Positions 28,292 to 39,556 of a DNA stretch of 64,000 nucleotides are shown here, in pieces; position 1 is the first letter of the stretch, and every line of letters starts with the position of its first letter. The notes under the pieces are model-generated. The model had not been told where the DNA came from and did not search any database. It was given only the letters and a program-made list of their open reading frames with translations. The DNA is from Symbiodinium natans. Taxonomy: Eukaryota > Sar > Dinophyceae > Suessiales > Symbiodiniaceae. Location: contig CAJNDS010002475.1 in assembly GCA_905221605.1 (NCBI GenBank), positions 35,001 through 99,000 on the forward strand, in the 5' to 3' direction. The position numbers were made by a program, and so were the translations under genes.

Positions 28292-29040
28292 TTTAGGGTT
28301 GAGGGTTTTAGGGTTTAGGTCTTTTGTGGGCCGGTGTTTACCTTCTGCCGGGCAGTTTTTGTCATGGTATGGTAAGCAGCAAGAAGGAGGGTGGGGTTCT
28401 TCAGGCTTACGCAGTTACACATACCTTTCCTTGTGGCCTTCGGTGCCCGGGGTGTGGGACGTTTCGCTCAACTGCACATTTACAGCTTGCATGATTGTGT
28501 TATGAAGGTCGGGCCGATGCAAACCCATATCATGCGTCTCAGCTCTGTTCTTACAGTAAGAGCAAAACGCTGCTGAAAGTCTAGCACGGAAGGTAGATTG
28601 GACCGTAGCAAGCCTTGATCCCTATCGAGTCCCGCACAGGCCAACGATGAGGAGCTGGAAGTATCTTCTTCATGAGTGAAGAATGTCTCACACAAGGACG
28701 GCGCCGTCCAACCTGCCGTTTCAACTTCCTGATCCTGAGCTTTGGAAACGACGACCCTCTTTGATCTCGTCGCCCGCTTCCCCGGGATGCCCACCCTAAT
28801 CCCTAAATCCTAAACCCTAAACCTCATCCTGAAGCCTGCTTAAGCCTGAAGGCTCTTGTTGAAGTATTATGCCTTCGGGAACCAGTTCGCAGGGCGACTT
28901 GTTTGGCTTCGGAAGGAGGGCTTCGGACTGAGGGCATGGGGGGTGTGGGCTAGGAGAGTCGAATCCATGCGAAACTATAACTAAACCATCTAAAGCCCCT
29001 GAGAAAAGTTCACAAAAAAGGGGGTTGATCATGGCAGTAG

Positions 29041-29102
29041 GAGGTGCCTCCGGCGACGGCCGTCGCACAGTGTAGCTCGGCAGGCCCTCTGAGCAGCAGG
29101 AC
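29041..29102 (+). CDS. exon, Pro/Ala/Ser-rich
   Basis: Acceptor ATGGCAGTAG. Reads EVPPATAVAQCSSAGPLSSR, donor AC|GTCCTG. Phase 0 in, 2 out. If not spliced it stops at TGA 29107-29109, an alternative gene end. Confidence 0.65.
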
Positions 29103-29401
29103 GTCCTGACCTCCACACTTGCCACAACGCCCGCTCAAAAGGAATCCGAAACCCTAAACCCTAAACCCTGATCAAAGGGCCCGACCCTCCTGAAACCCTC
29201 CCCTCCCACCTCGGGGCTCCAGGTGCCCTTTCGCGTTGCGAAGCTTCAGGGTAGGTCGACCTCAGAACCCCGGGAATTATCTCCTGACAGCAGGAAGAGA
29301 ATGCACATGTCGGCAACAAAATGCTGTCAGGCTAGACCTGCCTAGGCCCGAAGCAGCTTGAAGCCCCCTAAACCCTAAACCCTAAACCCTCAACTCTCAA
29401 G

Positions 29402-29514
29402 GCATCGAGGCGCCAATAGCTCTTTTCTGGACATCCTTGCTGTGCAGCGCAGGGCCTGCAGTCCCACTTTCACTCGGCCGAGAGGCCGAAGAAAACGAGC
29501 GCGCAAGCGTCCTA
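29402..29514 (+). CDS. exon with basic tail
   Basis: Acceptor CAACTCTCAAG. Reads HRGANSSFLDILAVQRRACS then PTFTRPRGRRKRARKRP, donor CCTA|GTCTCC. Phase 2 in, 1 out. The RRKRARK run could be a nuclear-localisation or RNA-binding stretch. Another frame (GIEAPIALFWTSLLCSAGPA) is also open. Confidence 0.78.
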
Positions 29515-29535
29515 GTCTCCGCAAAAGCTAACGAA

Positions 29536-29655
29536 AGTTTGCTTAAGAACCTCCAAAAAAGGGAATAGAGGGTATTCCCCTTTATTACCCTTCATAGGGA
29601 AGAATATGTTTTTTTTTTTTGTTGGGGGGGGGGTGGGTTCTTAAGCAGACGGTAG
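29536..29655. mobile_element. family C element
   Basis: GTTTGCTTAAGAACCTCC ... TTACCCTTCATAGGGAAGAA ... GGGTTCTTAAGCAGACGGTAG. It starts 21 bases after the exon, inside the intron. Confidence 0.82.
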
Positions 29656-30054
29656 GTAAGGCTTAGGGAGTCTTTGGAGGAGGTGGGGCACGGCTGCACA
29701 ATAGCAATCTTCTAAGTGCCCTGTTTCAGATCCATAGCAAGAATCTTAGCCATCTTCCATGCACGTGCTGAGAACCAAACCCCCTAAATCCCTAAACCCC
29801 CCAACCCCCTAAACCCCAAACCCCCTCAACCCCTTACACCCTAAACGCTGGAGCACAGACCGTTTTTCGGCCCCCAACATCCAAGAGCCCACTGCAGCTC
29901 GGGCGGGCGGGGGACAAAGAAGAGCACTGAGACGGTCGCGGCTGTTCTTGCTGTTGCGTAAGCCGCCGTGGCAGCTCTGCGAGTCTTGATGTATCCGTAT
30001 CTCGTTTACGGCAACCTTCAACACGGCTCTGAAGTGAACGCTATTGTGAGGTGT

Positions 30055-30150
30055 GACTTCTATGCCCTAACCTTGGGGACCACATTACACCTTAAGGGTT
30101 TATGGTTCATATACCTGAATACGGGTTTTTTGTACCATAGGGTATATGAC
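30055..30150. mobile_element. family B element
   Basis: CACCTTAAGGGTTTATGGTT, CATATACCTGAATACGGG, CATAGGGTATATGACCCC. 29656-31055 otherwise shows TTTAGGG tracts (30548-30640, 30730-30795, 30957-31035) and no secure exon. Confidence 0.7.
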
Positions 30151-31055
30151 CCCAATGATAGGTCCACAAGGAAACCCTCAGCCCCATGGGCTGAGCCTTC
30201 AGTCTTAAGATGTCTTAAGATTCATTAAGCCTTAGGACTTCACGCTCAAGACCTCCCAGCCCGAAAGCCCTGTAAACCCCACAACGGCTCAGGGTTGAAG
30301 GCCCCGTGTCTTAAACCCCGGGCCCTAAGTCCAGTCCAGCCCTAAACCTGATCCCAACACTTCGCATTCCAAACCCTATCAGCTGTAAATCCAAATTTTC
30401 AGAACCCGCAGCAATCCACACGTTTAGATGTAACCGCCCGCTATAGACTCCGATATGGCACTCAAAACGCTGTGAGGGTTTTTTGGTCTTTAAGCCCTGG
30501 TGACCCGAAGCCTTCGGCTTTGACCAGGGCTGCAAGCGCGTTACGGTGGTTTAGGGTTTAGGGTCTTTAGGGTCTTCAGGGTTTTCAGGGTCTCTAGGAT
30601 CTTTAGGGTTTAGGCTTCAGGGTTTAGGGTTTAGGGTCATTGCCCCACGTGGGCTCTGCACCCCAAAGCCCCTGAAGCTCCAAAAGCTCCGAAGACAATC
30701 TCCATATCGGAGGTTTCCTACAGGTTTCAAGGTTTAGGGTTGAGGGGGTTTAGGGTTGAGGGTTTAGGGTTTAGGGTTTAGGGCTTAGGGCTCAAGCCTG
30801 AATGCCTTGACCTTGGCCCCCAAAAGTCCATATAAGTATCGTTGGCACAATTCAATCGCCTCGAAAATGCTCTTTACAGTTCAAGTCCTCAACGTGGCCC
30901 TCCAGTCTGAGGCTCAACCTTCTGACGGTTTGAGGTTGCCATAAACAACTAAAAACAGGGTTTAGGGTTTAGGGTTTAGGGTTTAGGGTTTAGGATTTAG
31001 GGTTTAGGGTTTAGGGTTTAGGGTTTAGGGTTCGGACCCTGACATGGCCCTTCAG

Positions 31056-31127
31056 GCGTCTATTCAGGAGGTCGAAGAGGTTCTTGTCAAGCTGGTCAGG
31101 CCCGGATTGTGGAGTTTCGGTGGATGG
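31056..31127 (+). CDS. exon with GTTTAGG donor, frame ambiguous
   Basis: Acceptor CATGGCCCTTCAG; donor ATGG|GTTTAGG. In phase with 29514 it reads VYSGGRRGSCQAGQARIVEF RWM; phase 0 reads ASIQEVEEVLVKLVRPG. Both are open and protein-like; the linked frame keeps phase with 31541. Confidence 0.75.
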
Positions 31128-31540
31128 GTTTAGGAATGCACCGAGTTGCGTGGCCTTTGGGGGTTTTAGGGTTGTTTAGGGTTTGGCATCCAATACGCTG
31201 TGGCGGGTTCTTCAGGATGTTCCTTCATGTTCTGGACAGCTGACCCTCAATCCTTTTGTCCGGAGCGGTGCCTTGATGCAGGCTTTTGGCGAACATCGCC
31301 ATCAGCCAGGACGCCGGCGCGACCCTGTCAGCTTCCAGGCGGGTTTTGCAGCTCGGATTGGGGGGGTTTCCGTCCAGGGGGGTGACTGCGAAGCGGGTTT
31401 ATAGGATGTGTCCTTTCATCGTCGAGGCTGTGCTTGCGGGGTGCGCTTGCCAGTCAGTTTATGCTGTAGGGCTGTTCAGTAAGAAATTGTTTACTGGTTC
31501 GGTTGTTTTGGCAGTTGCGTGTCGACCAGTGCTTGCACAG

Positions 31541-31756
31541 TACCCTTGCTGCCAGCACTCTGGGTCCTCATGCAAATGCCAAGCCCCGAGCTTTCTACGC
31601 ATTACTTGGGGGGGAGTCGGAGCTCTACGAAGCACAGCATCAGGGCGCTCGCGTCATTCTCCAAGCACGGTGCCACATTGGCGCTGATCACAGTATCATG
31701 GGCCAATTTTGGTACCCTGAACAGCAAGGAAGTCAATTTCCATATGCCAAGGAGAA
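31541..31756 (+). CDS. long exon, 72 codons
   Basis: Acceptor AGTGCTTGCACAG. Reads PLLPALWVLMQMPSPELSTH, YLGGSRSSTKHSIRALASFS, KHGATLALITVSWANFGTLN and SKEVNFHMPRR, donor AGAA|GTTTCTG. Phase 1 in and out. A hydrophobic segment (ATLALITVSW) is present. Family not recognised. Confidence 0.8.
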
Positions 31757-31997
31757 GTTTCTGCTTATAAGGACGCAGCGGCTGGTGCAGTGGCTTTAGA
31801 GACGTTCAAGAAGTTTCAATACTCAGGGGCTCTGCCGGGCAGCTGGCTTGAAGCACGGTCATGTGGGGCATGGTAGGGTTTAGTTGGCCCGGGCTTAGGG
31901 CGAGGTGTGACGTAAACCAAGCAGGATGAAGGCCAAAGGGGTTAGAGGCAGTTTCGGGGGCAGGGTTCAGTGTTTAGGAGTGACGGAGGTTCTTCAG

Positions 31998-32083
31998 GGT
32001 GCAATGCCCTGCTGCGCAGTGCTGTCGTGGACCCCTTGCTGGACATGCTGGGCGCCAAGAGAATCAGCGACAGCGAGGACTCT
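31998..32083 (+). CDS. exon, helical repeat-like
   Basis: Acceptor GGAGGTTCTTCAG. Reads CNALLRSAVVDPLLDMLGAK RISDSEDS, donor TCT|GTGACA. Phase 1 in, 0 out. The LLRSAVVDPLLDML pattern suits an alpha-solenoid (ARM/HEAT-like) helix. Confidence 0.9.
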
Positions 32084-32502
32084 GTGACACACCGTTTCGA
32101 TAAGCCCAGCCCCCCCGAACCCTCAGAAATTTCAGTTCAAGTTTCGACCTCCTCCGGGTGAAGACCTCATAGTTGCGGAGTGGGGGTGGGTGACGGTGTG
32201 GTGTCTTGGACTTGAAGACTTCAGGCTTTGGGGGGTTTAAGCCTCGGGGATTGATTCGAGATAGGGTTGGAGGTTCCATTGCGGTGAACTACAAGGGGGG
32301 TAGCAGGCGACCAGGCTGAAGCAGCCTGGGGCGTGAGAGGAAGGGGTTACACTGTTCCCCCCAAATTAGTAGCTGATACCTGTTCGTTGCCCGAACACCA
32401 CGGCTGCAACAATCTGCTGACATCAGCAGACTGGCAGACAACTGTCTAAACCTAGACATGCTTTATAAGGGTTTAAGGGTCTCCTGGATTTATTCATGAC
32501 AG

Positions 32503-32610
32503 GTGTCCGACGTCGGAGGGGGAGTCATTCGTCCATCTCCGTTTGGTCAGGAGCTGGTTCTCAATGTGGTGGCGGCCATCACCAATCTTCTGCCTCTCTG
32601 CTTGGAATGA
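32503..32610 (+). CDS. probable terminal exon, ARM-like
   Basis: Acceptor TTTATTCATGACAG. Reads VSDVGGGVIRPSPFGQELVL NVVAAITNLLPLCLE and TGA 32608-32610. ELVLNVVAAITNL resembles an armadillo-repeat helix. Phase 0 in. Ends the phase-linked series that starts with the transporter exons, which implies either a fusion or an unrecognised gene boundary. Confidence 0.8.
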   Translation: MSDVGGGVIRPSPFGQELVLNVVAAITNLLPLCLE

Positions 32611-32721
32611 CTTCTGCCCGAGTTTATGTGTGGGGTCTACGGTTTAGGTGGCGGGGGCAACCCCGTCAAGACTGCAACTAAGCCCGAGGTTCTATGACGT
32701 GCCCTCCAACATGCTGTTCCA

Positions 32722-32960
32722 GGACCTTGGGACCACTTGAACCCTAAAGGGGCTTATGGCTCATATACCTTCATAGGAATTATAGTGGTTTAGGGCAGGG
32801 ACCACATGAACCCTAAAATGGCTTATGGCTCATATACCTTCATAGGAATTATAGTAGTATAGGGGAAAAAACCCTTACTGTAACCCTAAAAGAGTTTATG
32901 GCTCATATACCTTAGTAAGAATCTAGTAGTTTAGGGTATATAACCCCCATTTTAGGGAGT
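32722..32960. mobile_element. three tandem family B copies
   Basis: Three consecutive units with TTATGGCTCATATACCTT and TAGTGGTTTAGGG / TAGTAGTATAGGG / TAGTAGTTTAGGG. The unit's TAGTNGTTTAGGG resembles a telomere unit. Confidence 0.85.
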
Positions 32961-33535
32961 GGGCAAAGAGCTTTGGGACAAGCACAGCCAAAGCCGGTCA
33001 TGCGGTTGCCCACAAAACGCCGGCCGAGAGCAACAGTATGCTGAATAGGAGTCTTGGAGATCTGGGAGGGCTTTGTAGCCAAATGCCAAGCAGCACTTGC
33101 GGCAGAATAGTGCCATTCTACTGGAACTTTCCGAAGTCCGAAGCCCCTCCATGCCCGAAGTCCGGGTAATGCGCTTTTCCGACCGGGGCCCAGATCAGAT
33201 TTCGGTGTTGGGGGTACTGAGTTTGCGCAGTCTTCACCCGACCCTGAATGGAGCCGAAAAAAACTTGGCCAGGGGCAACCCGAACCCTTCAAGTGACAAG
33301 TGACAAGCTTCAGCCCACCCCGAAACCCTTGTAGGGCTTGGCTTTCGGATTTGGGGTTTATAGGCTCAGGGGTTCAGCTTCTTTTTTTGGGGGTTGAACC
33401 GCTTGCGCAGGAGGACAGCAAGCAGCTCCTGTGTAGGCGCCCCCCTTCCTCCGGGGTCTCAGGTTTCAGGCTGCATCCTAAACCCTAAACCCTAAACCCT
33501 AAACCCTAAACCCTAAACCCTAAGGCCGCATCGAG

Positions 33536-33631
33536 GTGAAGGAATTGAGGGAGTCTGCTTTGCTTTCGTGGTGTCCTGTCCTTCGCATTGGCTGTAGGGA
33601 GGCGAGTTGGGGAGCGCTTCTGCTTTCTTAG
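33536..33631 (+). CDS. candidate terminal exon
   Basis: Acceptor GCCGCATCGAG after a CCCTAAA tract (33477-33525). Reads VKELRESALLSWCPVLRIGC REASWGALLLS, stop TAG 33629-33631. Other frames are partly open. Confidence 0.5.
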   Translation: MKELRESALLSWCPVLRIGCREASWGALLLS

Positions 33632-34001
33632 CGCTGCGTCTTCTTTACTTGGGACTATCCCTAAACCCTAAACCCCTAGTTTACTCTTGGGAGTCTCTTG
33701 GGTCACCCGAAACCCTAAACCCTTAACCCTAAACCTTAAAACCCTAAACCCTAAGCCCTCTTTATTCCTAGGCTACTCTTGGGTCTCTAGGCAGCTACTT
33801 CACAGTGCTGCAGCCTGCAGTGAACCATTGAACCATACAAACCTCCAACAAGAGCTGTAGAAGCCCTAGGCAGTTTAGGGTTTAGGGTTTAGGGTTTAGG
33901 GTTTAGGGTATGGGGCTTAGGGTTTAGGGCTTGGGGTTTAGGGTTTAGGATAGTGCTACCCCATGCATTGGTGAGCTTCCAAGCCACGCCAGGCTTTTCA
34001 G

Positions 34002-34076
34002 GCCCCTCCTGCTGGAGTCATACAATGTGGAGGCGTGCTCGGCGGCTCCCAGCTTCAACCCACTCTCTGACCTAAA
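34002..34076 (+). CDS. exon ending on a telomere repeat donor
   Basis: Acceptor CCAGGCTTTTCAG. Reads PLLLESYNVEACSAAPSFNP LSDLK, ending CTAAA|GTTTAGGG. The two other frames stop before the donor, so this frame is secure. Phase 2 in and out. Confidence 0.88.
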
Positions 34077-34188
34077 GTTTAGGGTTTAGGGTTTAGGGTT
34101 TAGGGTTTAGGATTTAGGGTTTAGGGTTTAGGGTTTAGGATTTAGGGTTTAGGGTTTAGGGTTTAGGGTTTAGGGTTTAGGGTTTAGG
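34077..34188 (+). repeat. TTTAGGG tract at an intron 5' end
   Basis: About 16 units with a recurring GATTTAGGG variant every fifth unit or so, suggesting that blocks of units were duplicated together. Confidence 0.95.
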
Positions 34189-34945
34189 AAGATGCTTAAA
34201 CATGTATTCCATGTGTCCAAGTCATCTCCGGGCGTAGGGAACAACCGATGTCAGCTTTTTGGTGCTTCTGGGTCCAGGATGATCCAGGTCCTCGAGTTTT
34301 GACCCGTTGACCTATCTTGTAGCTGTAAGCCCTGCAAACCCTGAGCCCTAAGCATTCACGTGCATCCTTCATGTTGTTAACTCCTGTGCGGGACGCTGTG
34401 CTGCCTCGACTTAGCCCGGGGTTAAAAACATCGAGCTGTCGGGTTCTGGGGTTCGGGGGTTGAGGGATTCGGATTCCATGTTCAGTTTCCACTGCTTATG
34501 GCACACTTTGCGTCCTTTTGGGTCTAGGCTGGCCCTCTTTGATCCCCGCGCTGGGCACAGGCTCTCGTGGAAACAGCGAGAGCTTTGGGAAACCTTTCCA
34601 GGTGCTGGGTCTCACGGGAGGGGCTCGGGACGCATTTCGATTATACACTTTTCAAAAGCATGCTTTTAGTGTCGTGTGGCAGCAGTTTAAATTTCCTTGA
34701 GTCCAAGAGTCACAAACTACTCCCTGACCATCCTAAGCCCTAAGCCATAGGCGGAAAGGTCGTGTTGTTGCTCCGGAGTCAGCCATAGTAGGCCCACTTT
34801 AGAGATGGCTGCCAGCAGTTGACTTACACTTTCTTGAATTCGAGTGGCGTTCGATTGCAACAGGCTCTCCATGTAGATTAGGTGCGCAACAGTGGGTGGG
34901 TCGGAGTTTTGTGGTTGCTAGAGTGATCAGGGGAGACATTGTTGA

Positions 34946-35061
34946 CTAGGATGCCCAGAAGTGCCCTTATTCCCTTTTTGGGGGACTCCAGGTTCCCCTA
35001 TAAACCCCTTTTTAAGCAAAAAAGGGCACCCTTTTTAATCCTAGGTTCCTGGGCAACCTAG
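34946..35061. mobile_element. family A element, complete copy
   Basis: Ends CTAGGATGCCCAG and CTGGGCAACCTAG are inverted repeats. Internal GTGCCCTTATTCCC and AAGGGCACCCTTTTTAAT. Nearly identical to 62291-62409. Confidence 0.9.
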
Positions 35062-35295
35062 TTGAAAGCCCTCAGAACAATACCGGTGAGCTCTTTGACA
35101 CAAAGGGCTTAGGCTTGGGGCCACGGCCTGGTCACAACTCCAAAGCCCTGAACCCTCATCCCCAAAAGTTATCCTAAACCCTAAACCCTAGACCCTAAAC
35201 CCCCATCCCCGAAAGTTACCCTAACCCCCTCATCCTCATCCCCAAACGCAGCAGGGTGACAGGTTTAGCACCCGCATGTCGCGGCAGGCACGCAG

Positions 35296-35347
35296 ATGCC
35301 CGGAAGTGCATGGCTGGCCCGAGCCTCGGGTGGCCAAGACCCGGCCA
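35296..35347 (+). CDS. exon with GC telomere-type donor
   Basis: Acceptor CAGGCACGCAG; donor CCA|GCTTAGGG, a GC variant of the repeat. In phase with 34076 it reads CPEVHGWPEPRVAKTRP; the ATG frame reads MPGSAWLARASGGQDPA. Out phase 0 in the linked frame. Confidence 0.82.
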
Positions 35348-35813
35348 GCTTAGGGTTTAGGGTTTAGGGCTAGGGTTTAAGATTTAGGGTTTAGGGTTGA
35401 GGGTTGAAGGTTTAGGGATTAGGGTTTAGGATTTAGGGGTTAGGGGATAGGGGTTTTGCCTTCCACTAGCCCGGTTGAAGGCCCGGTTGAATCATTATTC
35501 TCTGGGGTTCTGCGGCGTTGAGGTTGAACTAGCGAGGCTTCTGCGTTCGGTTTTTGGCTATTTTTTGGGAAGGGATAGCCATGGGAAAGTGGCCCTGTGG
35601 CCCGCACGGCGCAACCCAAAGCCCCCCTTCTAAGGCTGTGCTTACAAGGTTTTTGTGGGTACATATCGGGCTGGTGTGACTGTGCTCCGAGCTTTTGCTT
35701 TGGGGTTTAGTATGCACTGACTCGGCAAGACCCTAAACCCCAAACCCGAAACCCTAAACCCTATAAACCCTATAAACCCTAAACACCCTAAACCCTGTTC
35801 CTAAAGGCCTGAG

Positions 35814-35862
35814 GCTCGACGAGATCTTGGCCATCCTCCTGGACCACGTGACCCGACGGCAG
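35814..35862 (+). CDS. exon, amphipathic helix
   Basis: Acceptor AAAGGCCTGAG. Reads LDEILAILLDHVTRRQ, then CAG|GCCTAA (GC) or stop TAA. The frame needs phase 2 in (or an acceptor at 35806), so a preceding exon is missing or the alternative frame ARRDLGHPPGPRDPTA is used. Leaves in phase 0, suiting 39356. Confidence 0.8.
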
Positions 35863-35909
35863 GCCTAAGACGAACCCCCAATCTCGCCGCTTGATGCCTA
35901 CTCGTGGGG

Positions 35910-36021
35910 TCGGGAAGAATTACTAGCAGCATTCCCTTACGGCCCCCATAGAATTATACCCCCCCCCCACTAGCAGCATTTCCCTTATGGCCCCCATAGA
36001 ATTATACCCCCCCCAACTAGA
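35910..36021. mobile_element. family E element, internal duplication
   Basis: GGGGTCGGGAAGAATTACTA, then two copies of AGCAGCATT(T)CCCTTA(C/T)GGCCCCCATAGAATTATACCCC separated by CACT. Confidence 0.75.
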
Positions 36022-37325
36022 CCGACTAGCTTCCAGACTCTCCTGCACAAGGGAGCGCACAGAACCAGCCCGTTAGCCTCCCTGGAGCATCCTGAAGCCT
36101 AAGGGGCCTCGAAGAGCTGCATCCAACTTCACGAACAAAACCCCCAAAACTATGTTAAAGCCTCTCATGCTCTGGGCTGATAGGGGTCTAAGGGCCCTCG
36201 CGGCTCAAGCCCTGCAACCCCGCCGAAGAGACAAGCCAAGGACGACCGAGACCTTGTGTGCTGCCGGCGCAAGTTTCGGGGCCCAGGTTTCAGGCCTCTG
36301 AGAGGCGGGTTTAGGTTTTCAGGGCTCATGCTTGAGCCTGGGGCTAACGAGGCTAAGGTTCTCGGACGTGAGTCTAAAAAACCCCGGAAGCCCTCACAGC
36401 GGCCCCTAAATCTTAAGACAACCACGCATCGGCTCTCGTTTTAAGGGCTTTGGGGGGCAGGCCCGGATCCGTGCGTCTAGCGTTCGCCGAGCGTTCGCCG
36501 AGCGGCTACCAAGCATCTGTGCGTGCTCATTCGTGCGACAAGTCTCGTGCTTGCCGTCACTTACTCGTAGATTTTTCAGAATTGCATAAAGATGCTTTAG
36601 CTTCGAGGGCTGAGAAATGCTGACAAAGCACGAGCATGATGGTTGTCGAAGTCGCTATCCTCGTGACTGTCGTTACTGTTGAAGCTGTTTTTTGAGGGTT
36701 CGAGTTCCACCAGTTCTGACAGTCGCGAGAAATGGTGGCTGTTTGGGGTTCCTTAGCACTTTTTTGGATTTTGGCTGTCTTCGTACGTGTGGTTTGTACT
36801 GAGTTGTTTTGTTTTTGGTTTTTGCGTTTGTCGTTCGCTTAAGTCCTTCGTTTATGGCTTGTTTGTGGTTCGCTTGTTATTCGTGTGTTGCTAGCTTGTT
36901 GTTTGTTGTTGTTAGCCTGTTGCTTGTATGTTCGCATGTCGGTTTGTGGTGTGTGGGTGTGTGCGTGTGTCTTGTTTGTTTGGTGTTGGCTTGTTGTGTG
37001 TCTGTATGTTTCGTTGTTGGCTGTTGTTCGATTGTTGAGCATTTGTGGTTTGCTAGTTTGGTGCTCGGTTGTTGCTAGTTTGCTGTTGCTGCTTCTGTTT
37101 CCTACTACATCGCGACGCGCTTGTTTCGCCGTGATCCTGCTGCGCCTCCCGGAGCTGATTTGCATTCGAGGTCGTGGTCTCTGTCAGGCATCTCTTCGGC
37201 AAAGGGCTGGGACCCTCAACGGCGCAATGTTTAAGAGGCCATGCTTCCACGGCAGCCGAAATAGGGGAGAGCGCGGGCGCACTCCTCAACTTCAAGCCCC
37301 CCAGCTCTAGGTCGCCATACGCAGC

Positions 37326-37337
37326 TTTTGGCTCAAG
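37326..37337 (+). other. 12-base match to dinoflagellate spliced-leader 3' end
   Basis: TTTTGGCTCAAG is identical to the last 12 bases of the dinoflagellate trans-spliced leader. The nine bases upstream do not match. Such partial leaders can mark mRNA copied back into the genome, but chance is not excluded. Confidence 0.35.
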
Positions 37338-39292
37338 CGCCGTGTGTTTAGGCTTTGTCCCATAGACGTATCCGCCCCAAGCCTCTTCACGATGTCGAAC
37401 TTGACGAACCTGGTCCGGCACCCAGCTTCTGGAGATGCGGGCTTGGGGTGCAAGCGCGAATTTAGATCCCAGTGCTTTGCTGGCTTTATGTGTAGAGCGC
37501 GCAGCTAGCGTCTGGGGTCTAAGAGGTGTAGAACTGGCAACAGGAACTCTACCTCTTTGGCAGGCGTGCTCCTTCCATGGTGTTCAGTGCTTGCATGTAG
37601 TGGGTGCGCACTTTGGTTGAGGGGCTAGTTGGTCTAGTCGGACTGCGTGGCGGATGAAATCTAACGTGGACTGCCTTTCGAACCCGGTACGTGGCAGCTC
37701 TTCGAACGTGTTTGTTCGCAAGCGTGGGCAACACAAGCTGCTAGCACGCACCGTTACCACTTCCAGGGATGTGCACGCTCACGGGCCTTGGCTCAGAGAA
37801 GGCGACGTCCATGGGCCGTGACCGGGAGGTCTCAGCTGCGCGTTGCAAGGGCACCGCACGTCTCCCGAAAGACTCGGGCCTGTCTTTAGGGTATGAGGTC
37901 GAGTTTGGGTGTGGGGTTTGGCATGGGGATTAGTGTCTTGCGCGCAGCTGGATGTAGGCAAAGGTCTGGTGCATCATACTGGCATCCTTTAATTTACATC
38001 ATTCAAATCCTTGCAATGTTGAAAAAAGCCAGAAATGAGACCAACCCTGGAGGCCCCCAAAACCCTCAAAGCCCTAAAACTACGCGTGCGAAACCCCTCC
38101 AATCAGGAAGCTGGCCGTCTCCTCGCGGAGGATGTGATGGAGGACAGATGCGAATAATGACAATTTACAGGTTGGTTCCTGGGCTTTGTGAGTTGAGAAA
38201 CATCTCAAGTCCCTGAAGCACTGAACCCTGAACACTGAGCCTTGTCAGCCTCAAGCCTCCAGTCGCTCGCACGCGTTAAACACCCTAAACTCAAAGCCCT
38301 CAAAGCTCTACCTGAGAGCCGTCACGGCTTCGGAACGTGTCAGCGGAGGCTTTGTGTGGATATGCCTCATGGACCAAAGCTATTGCAAGTTTATCTAGTC
38401 TTGTCTTGATGTTGCATGCCTTCGGGACTTTAGTACTTTTCTTCACAACGCGATCGGGGCACACCCAACAGTCTACTGTCAGGCTCCTGCCAGTCTCTAC
38501 CTGTAGGGGGTGCTCGTCCTCGAAAATTCACAAGGGCCCACCAAGCATGCTGCGCAAAATTCAATCAGCGCAGGGTTGTGTCAGTTTCACCCTAAACCCT
38601 AACCCTAAACCCTAAACCGTAAACCGTTGACACAGATGGGTTGCAGGACTAGGGGCATGAGGGCTGCAGAGTCTGACTTCCTTTTTTGGGAGGGAAACCC
38701 AAACCTACGAATTGCTGAACTGTCTTATGAGCTCCCCCCCCCCCCCGAAAATACCAAAATATTCTTCCCGATAAGGGCAATATGGGGATTATTCTCTTTT
38801 ATATTTTGGGGGCTCCATAAGCAAGTAGTACAGCCAGAACCTTGTCTCTGCGAGGATGTGGGCAGCCAGCCCGAACAACGCTCGATGCCGAGGGGACGCC
38901 CTTTCGGCTTTAGTAAGACTTTATAGTCCATAAACCCACAGACCTCCAAAGCCCAGGGCCTCCGTGTGAAGGAGGCTGTACATGGAAGGTTTGCGCACTG
39001 ACGTGTTTTGATTCAGGCTCTAGGGGCTTACGCGTTTCAGCAAAGTGTTGGGAGCCGGTGAGTTGCAATTTTGATCTGGCCACCAGGCCATGCCGGTATG
39101 AACTTCTGTCAATTTGAGAAAGGCTGCGGAAGCTTCGCGAAGTCACTCAGTGTTCCTCCGATTGGGTTTGTTGGCCGAACCGCCAAGGCCCAAGGCCCAC
39201 GTTCCCTTTCTGGTGTCCGAAGCCGCCAATTGCCCCGCAAATCTCAGGTGGCCGTGGCATCTGGCTGCGAGTTGCAGCCACGCCCTGAGACA

Positions 39293-39347
39293 CCCCTAAA
39301 CCCTAAACCCTAAACCCTAAACCCTAAACCCTAAACCCTAAACCCTA
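39293..39347 (-). repeat. CCCTAAA tract before an exon
   Basis: About eight perfect units ending nine bases before the acceptor of exon 39356. Confidence 0.97.
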
Positions 39348-39355
39348 CGTTTCAG

Positions 39356-39430
39356 AAGACTGGAGTTGCTGAGGCCATCTCAGGGCCCTCTGCAATCGAG
39401 GCTTATCAACTTCCCACGGGCGCTCGAGAC
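39356..39430 (+). CDS. exon, 25 codons
   Basis: Acceptor CCTACGTTTCAG. Reads KTGVAEAISGPSAIEAYQLP TGARD, donor GAC|GTTTGCC. Phase 0 in and out. Clear protein composition; family unknown. Confidence 0.9.
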
Positions 39431-39556
39431 GTTTGCCGAAACCCTGATAACCTGAGGACTGTAAGATCGTAAACCCTAAGCTCTAAATCCGAAACCCTGG
39501 AGCACTAAGACCGTAAGGTCTCCTGACCCGAACGCCTGAGCCGCAACGCCCTTAAG

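Larger units (their letters stand above)
36022..39355. other. 3.3 kb with no secure exon
   Basis: Contains a GT-rich low-complexity stretch (about 36800-37095, TTGTTTG/TGTGTG units), a spliced-leader-like 12-mer (37326), a family C copy (38738-38831, TCCCGATAAGGGCAATATGG ... CATAAGCAAGTAGTAC) and several short open frames without clear splice borders. Confidence 0.5.
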
